Assembly (NCBI GenBank): GCA_028286365.1
Contig: JAQBRR010000001.1
Location: 62,001-126,000 of the forward strand
DNA: 64,000 nucleotides
Direction of reading: 5' to 3'
From: Candidatus Saccharimonadota bacterium
GTDB lineage: Bacteria; Patescibacteriota; Saccharimonadia; Saccharimonadales; Saccharimonadaceae
The position numbers were made by a program, and so were the translations under genes. The notes below the pieces were generated by a model. It searched no databases, was not told where the DNA came from, and saw only the letters and a list, made by a program, of their open reading frames with translations. The stretch's first letter is position 1. The number at the start of each line of letters is the position of its first letter. This document shows positions 30,805 to 40,073 of the stretch, piece by piece.

Positions 30805-32487
30805 TTACATATGGTTAGGAGATGGTATGCCCAGGATTGTCAGACCATTTCTCAATATGCTCGCATATGCCGTAACTAAACGAACACGAATTGCTTCTCG
30901 GTCGTCACCAATGACATGTGACTTTTCATAAAAACGATTAAATACTTGGGCAGTTTCATATAAATACGTACAGACCAAATGTGGCGATAGCTCACCTACT
31001 GCATTACCAATAACCTCGGGATACTCGGTCAGTTTAACAAGCAGTGATCGTTCGTAGTCATCAAATGTATCGCCAAGTTCACTACCATTACTGGCGGAAG
31101 ATTTTTCAACGATTGATACAGCCCTAGCATGCGCATACTGCAAATATGGTCCGCTGTTACCAACGATACTTACTGATTCTTTTGGATCGAAGATAATATC
31201 AGGTCCGATGCGATTTTTTAAAAATGCGTATTTTACTGCACCAAGCACTGGCGCATCGTCACGATTACCTTGAGCCTTTTCGTTTTCATCGGCCGCAATG
31301 TCGAGAACATCAATTGCACGGAGGAAGTTGCCTTTACGGCTGCTCATTTTGACGCCCCCAGCTAGCTTCACGTTACCGTGGGTAAAATGTTTGGTCCGCT
31401 TCGCGAGTTCGGGCAAAAATTGTTCAATACTTTTAAGAACTACTTTCATATATTCAGTAATGTCGTTACCTGTAATAATAATTGACTCATCAAAGTGATA
31501 ATCGGCCCATTTTTTAATACTCAGACCGACGTCCTTGGCTTCATATGTTGGTAATCCTTCACTATTTATAAATACACGGGTATGTAAATCGTATGGCTCA
31601 CCAACAAACACGACAGCGCCTTGGCTCTCCTGATACACACCTTTTTCTGTTTGCTCAAGCACAGTCGCTAGTCCTGTCGGAGCCGTTTCACTTTCAGGAT
31701 AATATTTTTCAAAGTGCGTATTAATACGATCGTAAAATGCATTGAAATAATCATAGCTCCATGTGCGGCATGTCCAATAAATTTGCGCAAGCGGCGACTG
31801 CCGATCATTATCAGAATGAATTTGGTACACTTTTTTATTCAAGGCAACGATCTCGGCTTTCGCAGCCTCGTCTTCTTCGTATGCATTAGTACCTTCAACG
31901 TATGCCGCTGCCATCCACTCAGATCGATCAGTCTCTGCAATTTCGGTTAGCCCCGCTGGATTCTCACCACCAAGTCTTTTTAAGATAGCCCACATAGTCT
32001 TGGCAACATGCATACCAACATCACCACCAAAATTAACTCTGTGTACTGTCCCACCAGCATGTTCAATCAGGTTAGAAATCGCGTCCCCAATGACACTCGT
32101 ATAAAGATGTCCAGCGTGCAGAACTTTAAATGGATTAGGATCAGAGTATTCCGTAACCACTACCTTATCTTGATAGGTATTTGGCTTACCGTAACCAACA
32201 CCTTCAGACAGTATTACTTCAAGATCACTAGACAAAACAGCATCAGATAGCCAAATATTGATAAAGCCTGGACCCGCGACATCGACTTGTTTGAACTCAT
32301 CGTAGCCACGAAGTGTGATTGCCAGTTGTTCAGCAATCTCGCGTGGATTCTTACCAAGGCTTGCTGCTAGTTGCATCGCAACATTAGTCGAATAATCACC
32401 AAACTGCGCGTCAGGGCGCGTTAACTTTGGCTCAACATCAACGATGCCGTATAGTTCGCGTACTGCATGAATTATTTTTTTGTCCAT
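30805..32487 (-). CDS. argS: Arginyl-tRNA synthetase
   Basis: VTEYSDPNPFKVLHAGHLYTSVIGDAISN, VKMSSRKGNF, ArgRS N-terminal and DALR domains. Confidence 0.97.
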   Translation of the reverse strand: MDKKIIHAVRELYGIVDVEPKLTRPDAQFGDYSTNVAMQLAASLGKNPREIAEQLAITLRGYDEFKQVDVAGPGFINIWLSDAVLSSDLEVILSEGVGYGKPNTYQDKVVVTEYSDPNPFKVLHAGHLYTSVIGDAISNLIEHAGGTVHRVNFGGDVGMHVAKTMWAILKRLGGENPAGLTEIAETDRSEWMAAAYVEGTNAYEEDEAAKAEIVALNKKVYQIHSDNDRQSPLAQIYWTCRTWSYDYFNAFYDRINTHFEKYYPESETAPTGLATVLEQTEKGVYQESQGAVVFVGEPYDLHTRVFINSEGLPTYEAKDVGLSIKKWADYHFDESIIITGNDITEYMKVVLKSIEQFLPELAKRTKHFTHGNVKLAGGVKMSSRKGNFLRAIDVLDIAADENEKAQGNRDDAPVLGAVKYAFLKNRIGPDIIFDPKESVSIVGNSGPYLQYAHARAVSIVEKSSASNGSELGDTFDDYERSLLVKLTEYPEVIGNAVGELSPHLVCTYLYETAQVFNRFYEKSHVIGDDREAIRVRLVTAYASILRNGLTILGIPSPNHM

Positions 32488-32583
32488 TGATTGAATTATA
32501 ACATGACGAAATGAGAGTCTACAGATCAGCTTGCTTATCTAAGACCGAATGAGCAATAGTTATATCGAAGATATAACAGAGGT

Positions 32584-32620
32584 AATATAAAACAGCCCCA
32601 TCAAGGAGCTGTTTTATATT
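32584..32620. terminator. Strong hairpin terminator between argS and a small membrane ORF
   Basis: AATATAAAACAGC-CCCATCAAGGA-GCTGTTTTATATT, 13-bp perfect inverted repeat. Confidence 0.75.
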
Positions 32621-32629
32621 GTTGCCATC

Positions 32630-32806
32630 TTATAGATGAAACAAAATCCACACTGCGAATGCAGTAAGGACAAAGAATAGCCCAAGACCGGTTGGTGTCC
32701 CCCAGCCCCAAAAACTACCCCACGCACGCCAGTTAACTGGCGTCCATTTGTAGTCTTCAAGCATCTTGTCCGTATACGCTTTGCTGATCTCTTTATTAGT
32801 TGCCAT
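32630..32806 (-). CDS. 58-aa single-TM small protein (below the ORF-track size cutoff)
   Basis: AAGGAGAACGCAATG SD and start; MATNKEISKAYTDKMLEDYKWTPVNWRAWGSFWGWGTPTGLGLFFVLTAFAVWILFHL; terminator directly downstream. Confidence 0.7.
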   Translation of the reverse strand: MATNKEISKAYTDKMLEDYKWTPVNWRAWGSFWGWGTPTGLGLFFVLTAFAVWILFHL

Positions 32807-32952
32807 TGCGTTCTCCTTATGACAGTTACACCCTTCGTCGACCGCGAATAGGCCAGGATGTATCGCTGGTATTCGTCGCTCGTCAGTTCGCGTGGATACA
32901 TCCCTTTAGGACACGCAGGTCAGTTAGCTACCAGATCTAGCTTTATTTAAGA

Positions 32953-34548
32953 CTATTTTGCCGCTTTAATCAAGCCGACAAATAATGGATGTGGTCGATT
33001 CGGGCGAGATTTAAACTCAGGGTGAGCCTGCGTCGCAACAAAATATGGATTATCGGGTGCTTCGATATATTCGACTAACCTACCGTCTGGCGATGATCCA
33101 GTAACCTTTAGTCCTCCACGTTCAATATCCTCGAGGAATGCCTGATTAACTTCGTAGCGGTGACGGTGACGCTCGACTGTCTGTGTATCACCATAAGCCT
33201 GGGCTACTTTTGAACCCTCAATAAGTGTTGCAGAGTAGTCACCGAGACGCAGTGTCCCGCCAGTCGATTCCTGACCTTGCTGACCATCCATAATGTAGAC
33301 AACATCATGCTGTGTATCTGGATTGAATTCTGTACTGTTAGCATCCTCAAGGCCAGCCTTTCGTGCTGATGCAATCACCGCGACCTGCAAACCTAAACAA
33401 AGTCCAAGGTATGGGACATTGTGATCAAGCGCGTAGCGAGCTGCAGCAATCTTACCTTCAATACCACGTGATCCAAAACCACCTGGTACAAGGAGTGCAT
33501 CGACTGAAGCAAAATCCTCTTCCGTTGCCTGTTCGGCACTAATCCATACTGTTTCAAGGCCGACGCCCTCTTGCCATGCAGCTGCCTTTAAAGCTTCAAG
33601 TACAGATATATAGGTATCCTCATTGTCGACATACTTTGCGACCATTCCAACACGAATTGTGCGCTCATGTTCTGCTTGTTGCGAAGCAACGATTTTTTCC
33701 CACTTAGAAAGATCAGGCTCAGTTTCGTTACCTGTAAACTTGTTCAAAACATCTTCAATACTGCTACCTGCGATCGTAATCGGTACTTGATAGACAGTTG
33801 CGGCATTCGGCATCAAGATAATAGCATTTTCATTTACACCACTAAACTGCGCAATTTTGGTCGCAATATTTGCTGGCGCAGGATCATCTGTTCGCACCAC
33901 GACGCAGTCCGGTGTGATACCAAAACCGCGTAGCTCGTTCAGTGCATTTTGTGCAGGCTTCGTCTTGAACTCTTTACTTGTTCCAATAAATGGAACGTAA
34001 ACAACATGAACGTAGAGACAGTTCTCGCGTCCGACACGTCCTGAAAATTCACGAATCGCCTCAACGTAACTCAGACCTTCATAATCGCCGACCGTGCCAC
34101 CAATTTCCACGATGTGGACATCAGCGCCATCAGCAGCCGTTAAGATTGCATCTTGAATCGCATTTGTAAGATGTGGAATCAGCTGAATTGTCTGACCACC
34201 AAACTTGCCAGATCGCTCATCAGCAATTAATTGGCTCAGTAAACGCCCTGACAGTGTCGCGTTAACCTGCGTTAATTCAATATCGAGGAATCGCTCGTAA
34301 TGACCAAGGTCAAGATCAGTTTCAGCACCGTCTTTGGTCACAAAACATTCACCGTGTTCCTTAGGATTTAAAAGGCCCGCATCTACATTGAGATACGGGT
34401 CACATTTTTGAATCGAAACACTGTTGCCTTTGGCCTTTAAGACTGCGGCAATTGAAGCGGCTGTTATGCCTTTGCCTACCCCCGAGAGTACACCCCCAGT
34501 TACAAAAATATATTTCTGTTTTTTGCCCATGAGTTCATTGTTCTCCAT
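32953..34548 (-). CDS. pyrG: CTP synthase
   Basis: KYIFVTGGVLSGVGKGITAASIAAVLKAKG...KCDPYLNVDAGLLNPKEHGE...LGLCLGLQ. Confidence 0.97.
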   Translation of the reverse strand: MENNELMGKKQKYIFVTGGVLSGVGKGITAASIAAVLKAKGNSVSIQKCDPYLNVDAGLLNPKEHGECFVTKDGAETDLDLGHYERFLDIELTQVNATLSGRLLSQLIADERSGKFGGQTIQLIPHLTNAIQDAILTAADGADVHIVEIGGTVGDYEGLSYVEAIREFSGRVGRENCLYVHVVYVPFIGTSKEFKTKPAQNALNELRGFGITPDCVVVRTDDPAPANIATKIAQFSGVNENAIILMPNAATVYQVPITIAGSSIEDVLNKFTGNETEPDLSKWEKIVASQQAEHERTIRVGMVAKYVDNEDTYISVLEALKAAAWQEGVGLETVWISAEQATEEDFASVDALLVPGGFGSRGIEGKIAAARYALDHNVPYLGLCLGLQVAVIASARKAGLEDANSTEFNPDTQHDVVYIMDGQQGQESTGGTLRLGDYSATLIEGSKVAQAYGDTQTVERHRHRYEVNQAFLEDIERGGLKVTGSSPDGRLVEYIEAPDNPYFVATQAHPEFKSRPNRPHPLFVGLIKAAK

Positions 34549-34611
34549 GGGATTTCATTATAGCATCATTACCGTCATACGCGCTATATGTAGCGTGACA
34601 TGTTGTTTTTT

Positions 34612-35895
34612 TTACGCTATTAGCGTATCAAGGCTCGAACCCTTTTTGTACAGTTTGAGATCATCATTGTGGCTGTTCCAGTACCCCTGCACTGGTGTTA
34701 GTATCTCCCAGGCGCGTAGTACTTCTTCACTAGAGGCGAACAAGCTTTTGCGTGACCTAATCGCATCAACAATCACCTGCTCGTAGGCATCAGGCAACTT
34801 TTCCTCAGCTGGATACATGAATGAAAGCGTTTGAGTCTCAAGTTCGTGATCATAACCAGGTCGTTTAGTGTAGAGTTCTATTTCGATACCCTCATGAGGT
34901 TGAATATTAAAGATCAGGCAATTAGTCTGTGATTCGTGACTTTTACGAAAATGCACACGTACTTCTGTGGCCTTCTTATCCATTCCCTTGCCCGATGCAA
35001 GTAGGATTGGAACACCTTGCCATTGTGAAGCATTTGAAGTCAGATTAACCGATGCAAACGTCTCAGTCTCACTAGTATCGTTACTAACCTCGTCTCTATA
35101 GCCTTCATATTGCCCTCTGACGGCTCGGCTCGGGTCGGCTAGCGCAACTGAATTTAGTGCATCAAGCCTCATTTTGGCTGCATCGTCCCAATCCAGACCG
35201 AGAGGCACATCCATCAGTACAAGCGCCAGTAATTGCATCAAATGACCCTGTAGGACGTCCCTCAAGGCCCCTGTCTGCTCATAAAACTGCGCACGTCCTT
35301 CAATACCAATCTCCTCTAAGGCGACGACTTCAATCCTCTCGATTGCGCTACTATTCCAGACATGATCAAACAGCGCGTTACCACCACGAAAAGCAATAAT
35401 ATTCTGTGTCATTTCCTTGGCAAGATAATGATCGATACGATACACCTGTGACTCATCGTAATATTTGCCGACATGATCAATCATCTGACGAGCTGATTCG
35501 ACGTCAACGCCAAACGGCTTTTCAAGTAAGAGTTTTGCCTCTGGCATGTTGAGGCCGGCTTGGCCTAATAATTCAACAATCCCTGAGCTCGCGCCTGGTG
35601 GCACAGATAGATATAGCAGCAACTGCTCTTCATCACCCAGATTAATAAAATCCTTCAGACGTTTATAATCATCAAGATTCGAGGTATCCATACTAAAGCC
35701 AGCAATACGGGATTCTAGACTTGTATCACCTAATTTGGAGCTAAGTAATTCGTATACATCTATATCACGACGCGATACGCCAATAACCGACAGATCATCA
35801 AAATCACCCGTACTAATAATTTGTGCAAGCGCAGGTAGTAGCTTTCGGGTGCTTAGATCACCGGTAATACCAAAAATGACGAGTTTTGTTTTCAT
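34612..35895 (-). CDS. zwf: Glucose-6-phosphate 1-dehydrogenase
   Basis: MKTKLVIFGITGDLSTRKLLPAL, EKPFGVDVESA, RIDHYLAKEMTQN; ATG at 35895 preceded by TATACT. Confidence 0.94.
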   Translation of the reverse strand: MKTKLVIFGITGDLSTRKLLPALAQIISTGDFDDLSVIGVSRRDIDVYELLSSKLGDTSLESRIAGFSMDTSNLDDYKRLKDFINLGDEEQLLLYLSVPPGASSGIVELLGQAGLNMPEAKLLLEKPFGVDVESARQMIDHVGKYYDESQVYRIDHYLAKEMTQNIIAFRGGNALFDHVWNSSAIERIEVVALEEIGIEGRAQFYEQTGALRDVLQGHLMQLLALVLMDVPLGLDWDDAAKMRLDALNSVALADPSRAVRGQYEGYRDEVSNDTSETETFASVNLTSNASQWQGVPILLASGKGMDKKATEVRVHFRKSHESQTNCLIFNIQPHEGIEIELYTKRPGYDHELETQTLSFMYPAEEKLPDAYEQVIVDAIRSRKSLFASSEEVLRAWEILTPVQGYWNSHNDDLKLYKKGSSLDTLIA

Positions 35896-36103
35896 ATCTA
35901 TTAGTATATCCCTTGTCGCTGAAATTGTCCTTATCCGTGTATCGCTCAATCTAGGGAGGTGCTGTCCCACCGAACGTCACCCGTTGATGTATGTACAGCG
36001 TTGGTAGGGGTGGCATTTGACAGGGCAATACCCGCTTTTGAAGATTGATGTAATCATCAATTTCAAAAGAAGGGGTAAATCAAAGGACAGGACCCCGGAC
36101 GGA

Positions 36104-36129
36104 AACGAGCAATGACTCTTGTTACTCGC
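36104..36129 (-). terminator. Possible intrinsic terminator at nrdB 3' end
   Basis: Minus strand CGAGTAACAAGAGTCATTGCTCGTTT: short stem with loop and T-run, overlapping the stop. Confidence 0.4.
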
Positions 36130-37117
36130 TCTTTGTACCAGAACCAGCATTTACTTCGTAACTAGTGTTCGTACTTTCAAAGAAGTTAACGAGTTGAAGT
36201 GTGTCGTTAGCCGCAGCCATCCACTTCGCAGGGTTTGAGACCTTGTAGTGTGCTTCAAATCCAAGTTCCTCAAGTCGCCTATCAGCCAAATACTTCACGT
36301 ATTGGTTGATGTAGTCGCTGTTTAGTCCAAGAATGCCGTTTGGTAGGAGATCACGGTTGTAGGCTTCTTCCATCTCAACGCCATCAAGTACCATTTGACG
36401 AATTTCGTTGGCGAATTCTTCGGTCTGAAGATCTTCGTTCTCTTCAAGGACTGTCAGAATCAAGTTGATTCCGAATTTAAGGTGAAGTGATTCGTCACGA
36501 ACAACCCAGTCGATAAGTGATCCAAAGTTACGCAGCAAATTACGCTGACGGAAGCTTAATGCCACCATGAAACCACTGTAGAACCAAATTCCCTCGAGGA
36601 TAACGTTATAAGCAACCAGGTTGCGTACGAAATCTTTCTTGCCCTCTGTTGTCGTAATATCAAGTGTTTGCTCAGTCATACGCTTGATAAATTTAGTCTC
36701 AAACTCCTCTTTACGCGCCATTGATGGAGTATCAACATGGGCTGAATATGCCTGGTCACGATCAATTGGGAATGTCTCCAGGACATATTCAAATGACATA
36801 CAGTGGTTAGCTTCTTCCCACATCTGTTTTGCTAGGTACAAGTGGCACTCGGCAGCATTCACGTAAGGGTATACGCCAAAGGCAAGTGCTTTGTTAACGA
36901 GTAATTCGTTCGGGTTGAAGTAGCTCATCAAAAACGTTAAAGCGTGACGTTCTTCTTCGGTCATCTTCTTCCAGTCGGATAGATCCTGACCTAATTGAAT
37001 TTCGTTTGGAAACCATGTGTTTGCAACAGCTTGGTTATAGAGGTCCATTGCCCACTGATAATGGACAGGTTTGAGCAGTAGCCCGTCTTGAATTCCGGTT
37101 CCTAATATTCCTGGCAT
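36122..37117 (-). CDS. nrdB: Ribonucleoside-diphosphate reductase beta subunit, class Ic-like
   Basis: Ferritin-like ligands E71, E102xxH105 (WEEANHCMSFEYV), LEGIWFYSGF, RDESLHLKFG; Phe109 at the radical-Tyr position. Confidence 0.95.
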   Translation of the reverse strand: MPGILGTGIQDGLLLKPVHYQWAMDLYNQAVANTWFPNEIQLGQDLSDWKKMTEEERHALTFLMSYFNPNELLVNKALAFGVYPYVNAAECHLYLAKQMWEEANHCMSFEYVLETFPIDRDQAYSAHVDTPSMARKEEFETKFIKRMTEQTLDITTTEGKKDFVRNLVAYNVILEGIWFYSGFMVALSFRQRNLLRNFGSLIDWVVRDESLHLKFGINLILTVLEENEDLQTEEFANEIRQMVLDGVEMEEAYNRDLLPNGILGLNSDYINQYVKYLADRRLEELGFEAHYKVSNPAKWMAAANDTLQLVNFFESTNTSYEVNAGSGTKSE

Positions 37118-37135
37118 GTTATTCTCCTTTAGCTG

Positions 37136-37309
37136 TTATTGGCAACCTTCACACATTGTGAGATCGGCTGGATCTAGTGGTGCAGCAAAGCTCCCGTTTG
37201 CAGCAGCTGATTCGTCTGCCTGTGCCTGAGCATTTGCCATAGCTGCGTCGATTGCGGCAAGTTTCTCTTCAAGTGTCATGTTGTCGTTGATGATTGTTGA
37301 TGCGTTCAT
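37136..37309 (-). CDS. 57-aa protein with C-terminal CxxC (MCEGCQ), between nrdA and nrdB
   Basis: MNASTIINDNMTLEEKLAAIDAAMANAQAQADESAAANGSFAAPLDPADLTMCEGCQ; AGGGGA SD-like upstream. Below ORF-track cutoff. Confidence 0.75.
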   Translation of the reverse strand: MNASTIINDNMTLEEKLAAIDAAMANAQAQADESAAANGSFAAPLDPADLTMCEGCQ

Positions 37310-37379
37310 TGTTTTATTCCCCTATTTACTGATGTCTTGTTTTATTAGTTTGTTTCGGTTGTGTGAGTTGTTTATCCTG

Positions 37380-39785
37380 TCATACTCCTACCTCTTGTTT
37401 CGCTTTGGCGAAGCCAAATCCGGCTTTTCTGGTCTCACCGCTTGTTTCAGCTTTGTTGACCTTGACCGTACTTTGCTCAGCGCTATGCCGTGGTTTAACG
37501 TGGAGGTAATATGTCGTCTTGAGTCCGTGTTTCCATGCTGCGCTGTAGATCGCGACCATGTCATCGATGTCACGTGTCTCGAGGTACATGTTACGGCTGA
37601 TGGCCTGGTCTACCCATTTTTGGGCCCTGGCGGCAACTTCGATAAATGCGTATGGACTTAGTTGGAAACTGGTTTTGTACACTTCCTTTACTCGCTGTGG
37701 AATAACATCGATCTTTTGTACATCACCCTGGAGGCGCAAAACGTCTTCCTTAACTTCATCCCAAATACCGAGATTCTTGAGATCATTAACGAGATTAACG
37801 TTGACCTCAAGGAATTTACCGTTTAGGGTTGCACGGCTAAAGATTTGTGCAAACTGAGGGTCGAGGCCAGGAGTAGTCCCTGCAATGTGTGCAATGTTGG
37901 CGGTTGGTGCAATCGCCATAAGAGTTGCATTACGCATACCTTTTTTGACCTTGATACGAAGACTGTCCCAGTCGAGGCGAGTCTTGCGATTAACTTCAAC
38001 CTTTACCTTGCGGTCCTTAGCAAGGATGTCGAGTGTGTCGATAGGTAGGATACCCTGGCTCCAACCACTTCCCTTGAATGTTGGGTAGACGCCGTACTTC
38101 TTAGCTAGATTTGCTGATTCATCGATAGCGTTGTAGCTAACGAACTCAACGAGTTGATCAATCAGATCATAGGCTTCCTCAGATTCGTAGCTGTAACCAA
38201 GCTTTTCGATTACGTCAGTGAATCCCATCACACCAAGACCGAGTGCACGGTTTTGGGTGTTACTGTTCATAGCTTCTGGCACTGGTGTGTTGGTAATATC
38301 AACCAAGTTATCAAGCTGACGAATTGCGCTACGCGTACTGTCAGCGAGGCGATCCCAATTCCATTTCTTGTCTGCACCTAGAAAGGCTGACAAGTTGATG
38401 CTCACAAGGTTACAAACAGCGGTGTTGTCTTTGTCCTGAGGCAAGGTGATCTCGGTACAGAGGTTAGACAAGTGAATCGTGCTGGTGTTGTTGTTCAGTG
38501 CACGAACGTTGATCGTATCCTTCCAAGTAAGCCATGGGTGGCTAGTTGCCTGAAGTGTAATGAGGATCTGGCGGAACTGTTCACGAGCTTTTAATTTGAT
38601 AACTTCGCGCATTTCACCAGCTTCAGCCTTTTTTACATATTCGCCGTAGCGAGCACTAAATTCTGCACCATATAGTTCGGATAGATCCTTTACTTCAGCT
38701 GGATCGAATAAGTACCAGTCATCGTCGTTATCAACGCGCTTCATGAACTCATCGCTAATAAATACAGCCGTGTTAGCGAGACGCGTACGAAGGTATGGGT
38801 CACCTGAGTTCTGTTTGAGATCGAGAAATTGTGGGAAGTTAACGTGCCAGTTCTCCATGTAAAGAGCTGCTGCACCCGCCTTTTTACCCTTACGACTAAC
38901 GGCAAATAGTGCTGTGTCGATCATTTTCATGAATGGAATTGGACCAGTTGATTCAGTATTAGTCGTCTTGACTGGGCTACCAGCTGAACGAAGCTTGTTG
39001 AGGGAAATACCGATACCACCAGTACCCTTGGCAATCCACATAACGTCACGGACGCCCTTAGCAATTGAATCCATATCGTCCTGTACATCGATCAGGAAAC
39101 AGTTCGATAGCTGAGGAAATGATCCACCAGCGTTTACGCGAGTTGATCCACCAGGTACATAATCAAGTGCGCTCATGTGGTCATAAAAATCGAGAGCACA
39201 GGCCGTTGGGTCCTCGGCGTTAAAGCTTAGTCCCATTGCAATACGCATGTGAGTAAACTGCGGAACTTCAATTGGTTCGCCACTTTGCTTACGGAGTGCG
39301 TAGCGGTTCTTGTTGGTAACAACACCAAGATATTTACTAAGGTTATCGCGAGTTGGATCAAGTGCCCCCGCCAGTTTCTTGATATCGAATAACTTCGCGT
39401 TCATCCGTGTGTCTAGTAGGCCATCAGTAACGCCTTGCTTCAGATATTCTGCGAATTTTTGCTCATGTAATTTCTTAAGTTCTGCATCAGTCTCGTAATC
39501 ACCAAGGATGTTCTTGTAGATATTCTTGAGCAGCAACCTCGCTGCGATGATGTCAAAGTCAGGATCATCCTTCACGTTTTGTAGGGCCGTGTGAATGACT
39601 GCTTCATCAAGCTGCTCACTTGTAATACCGTCGAATAGGGTTAATTGTAATTCTGTCGCTACTTGGACAACTTTACTGATTTGGTCTGGCAGACCTTCGG
39701 TAGCTTTAACGAGTGCCAAGTTAATTTTATTGGCGTCGAAGCTTTCGCGTGTGCCATCGCGCTTTACGACAGAAATGTTACTCAT
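37380..39785 (-). CDS. nrdA: Ribonucleoside-diphosphate reductase alpha subunit
   Basis: N-terminal ATP-cone, SNCFLIDV, NLCTEITLP, VCNLVSINL, KTTYYLHV; no cysteine after the YY motif. Confidence 0.96.
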   Translation of the reverse strand: MSNISVVKRDGTRESFDANKINLALVKATEGLPDQISKVVQVATELQLTLFDGITSEQLDEAVIHTALQNVKDDPDFDIIAARLLLKNIYKNILGDYETDAELKKLHEQKFAEYLKQGVTDGLLDTRMNAKLFDIKKLAGALDPTRDNLSKYLGVVTNKNRYALRKQSGEPIEVPQFTHMRIAMGLSFNAEDPTACALDFYDHMSALDYVPGGSTRVNAGGSFPQLSNCFLIDVQDDMDSIAKGVRDVMWIAKGTGGIGISLNKLRSAGSPVKTTNTESTGPIPFMKMIDTALFAVSRKGKKAGAAALYMENWHVNFPQFLDLKQNSGDPYLRTRLANTAVFISDEFMKRVDNDDDWYLFDPAEVKDLSELYGAEFSARYGEYVKKAEAGEMREVIKLKAREQFRQILITLQATSHPWLTWKDTINVRALNNNTSTIHLSNLCTEITLPQDKDNTAVCNLVSINLSAFLGADKKWNWDRLADSTRSAIRQLDNLVDITNTPVPEAMNSNTQNRALGLGVMGFTDVIEKLGYSYESEEAYDLIDQLVEFVSYNAIDESANLAKKYGVYPTFKGSGWSQGILPIDTLDILAKDRKVKVEVNRKTRLDWDSLRIKVKKGMRNATLMAIAPTANIAHIAGTTPGLDPQFAQIFSRATLNGKFLEVNVNLVNDLKNLGIWDEVKEDVLRLQGDVQKIDVIPQRVKEVYKTSFQLSPYAFIEVAARAQKWVDQAISRNMYLETRDIDDMVAIYSAAWKHGLKTTYYLHVKPRHSAEQSTVKVNKAETSGETRKAGFGFAKAKQEVGV

Positions 39786-39912
39786 ATCCCCTGTATCCTT
39801 TTTGTTATGGTTACCTTACTCGACATTTTCTTCACCTCCCCAGGCGCACATGCAAGACATAGATCGAACCGACCGCTGTTACCTCTTGCTAAATGTGTAT
39901 TTTGATGTCAGT

Positions 39913-39959
39913 ACTACATATGTAGTGCTTGTGTATGACTATATGCCCCCATATATAGT
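39913..39959 (-). promoter_or_regulatory. nrd operon promoter with two NrdR-like boxes
   Basis: ACTACATATGTAGT (39913-39926) and CCCCCATATATAGT (39946-39959), centres 33 bp apart; minus-strand TTGAAA-N17-TATAGT overlaps the second box. Confidence 0.65.
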
Positions 39960-40073
39960 TTTTCAAGCCTTTTTCTATGTTTTTTTCACCACAAGCATAA
40001 ATGGTATGATTTAACACCTTACAAACTGTGGATAGTGTGGTGTTTGTTATTTACAACGCTACATGTGGTGTGT

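Noticed and set aside
32614-32901. 95-aa ORF on the minus strand
   Set aside because: Spurious frame; the 58-aa ORF at 32630-32806 with an SD site is the better gene model.
37310-37382. Programmed frameshift joining NrdA to the CEGCQ ORF
   Set aside because: The ORFs are 70 bp apart in different frames, with no slippery site or readthrough-compatible frame seen; the small ORF has its own SD and ATG.
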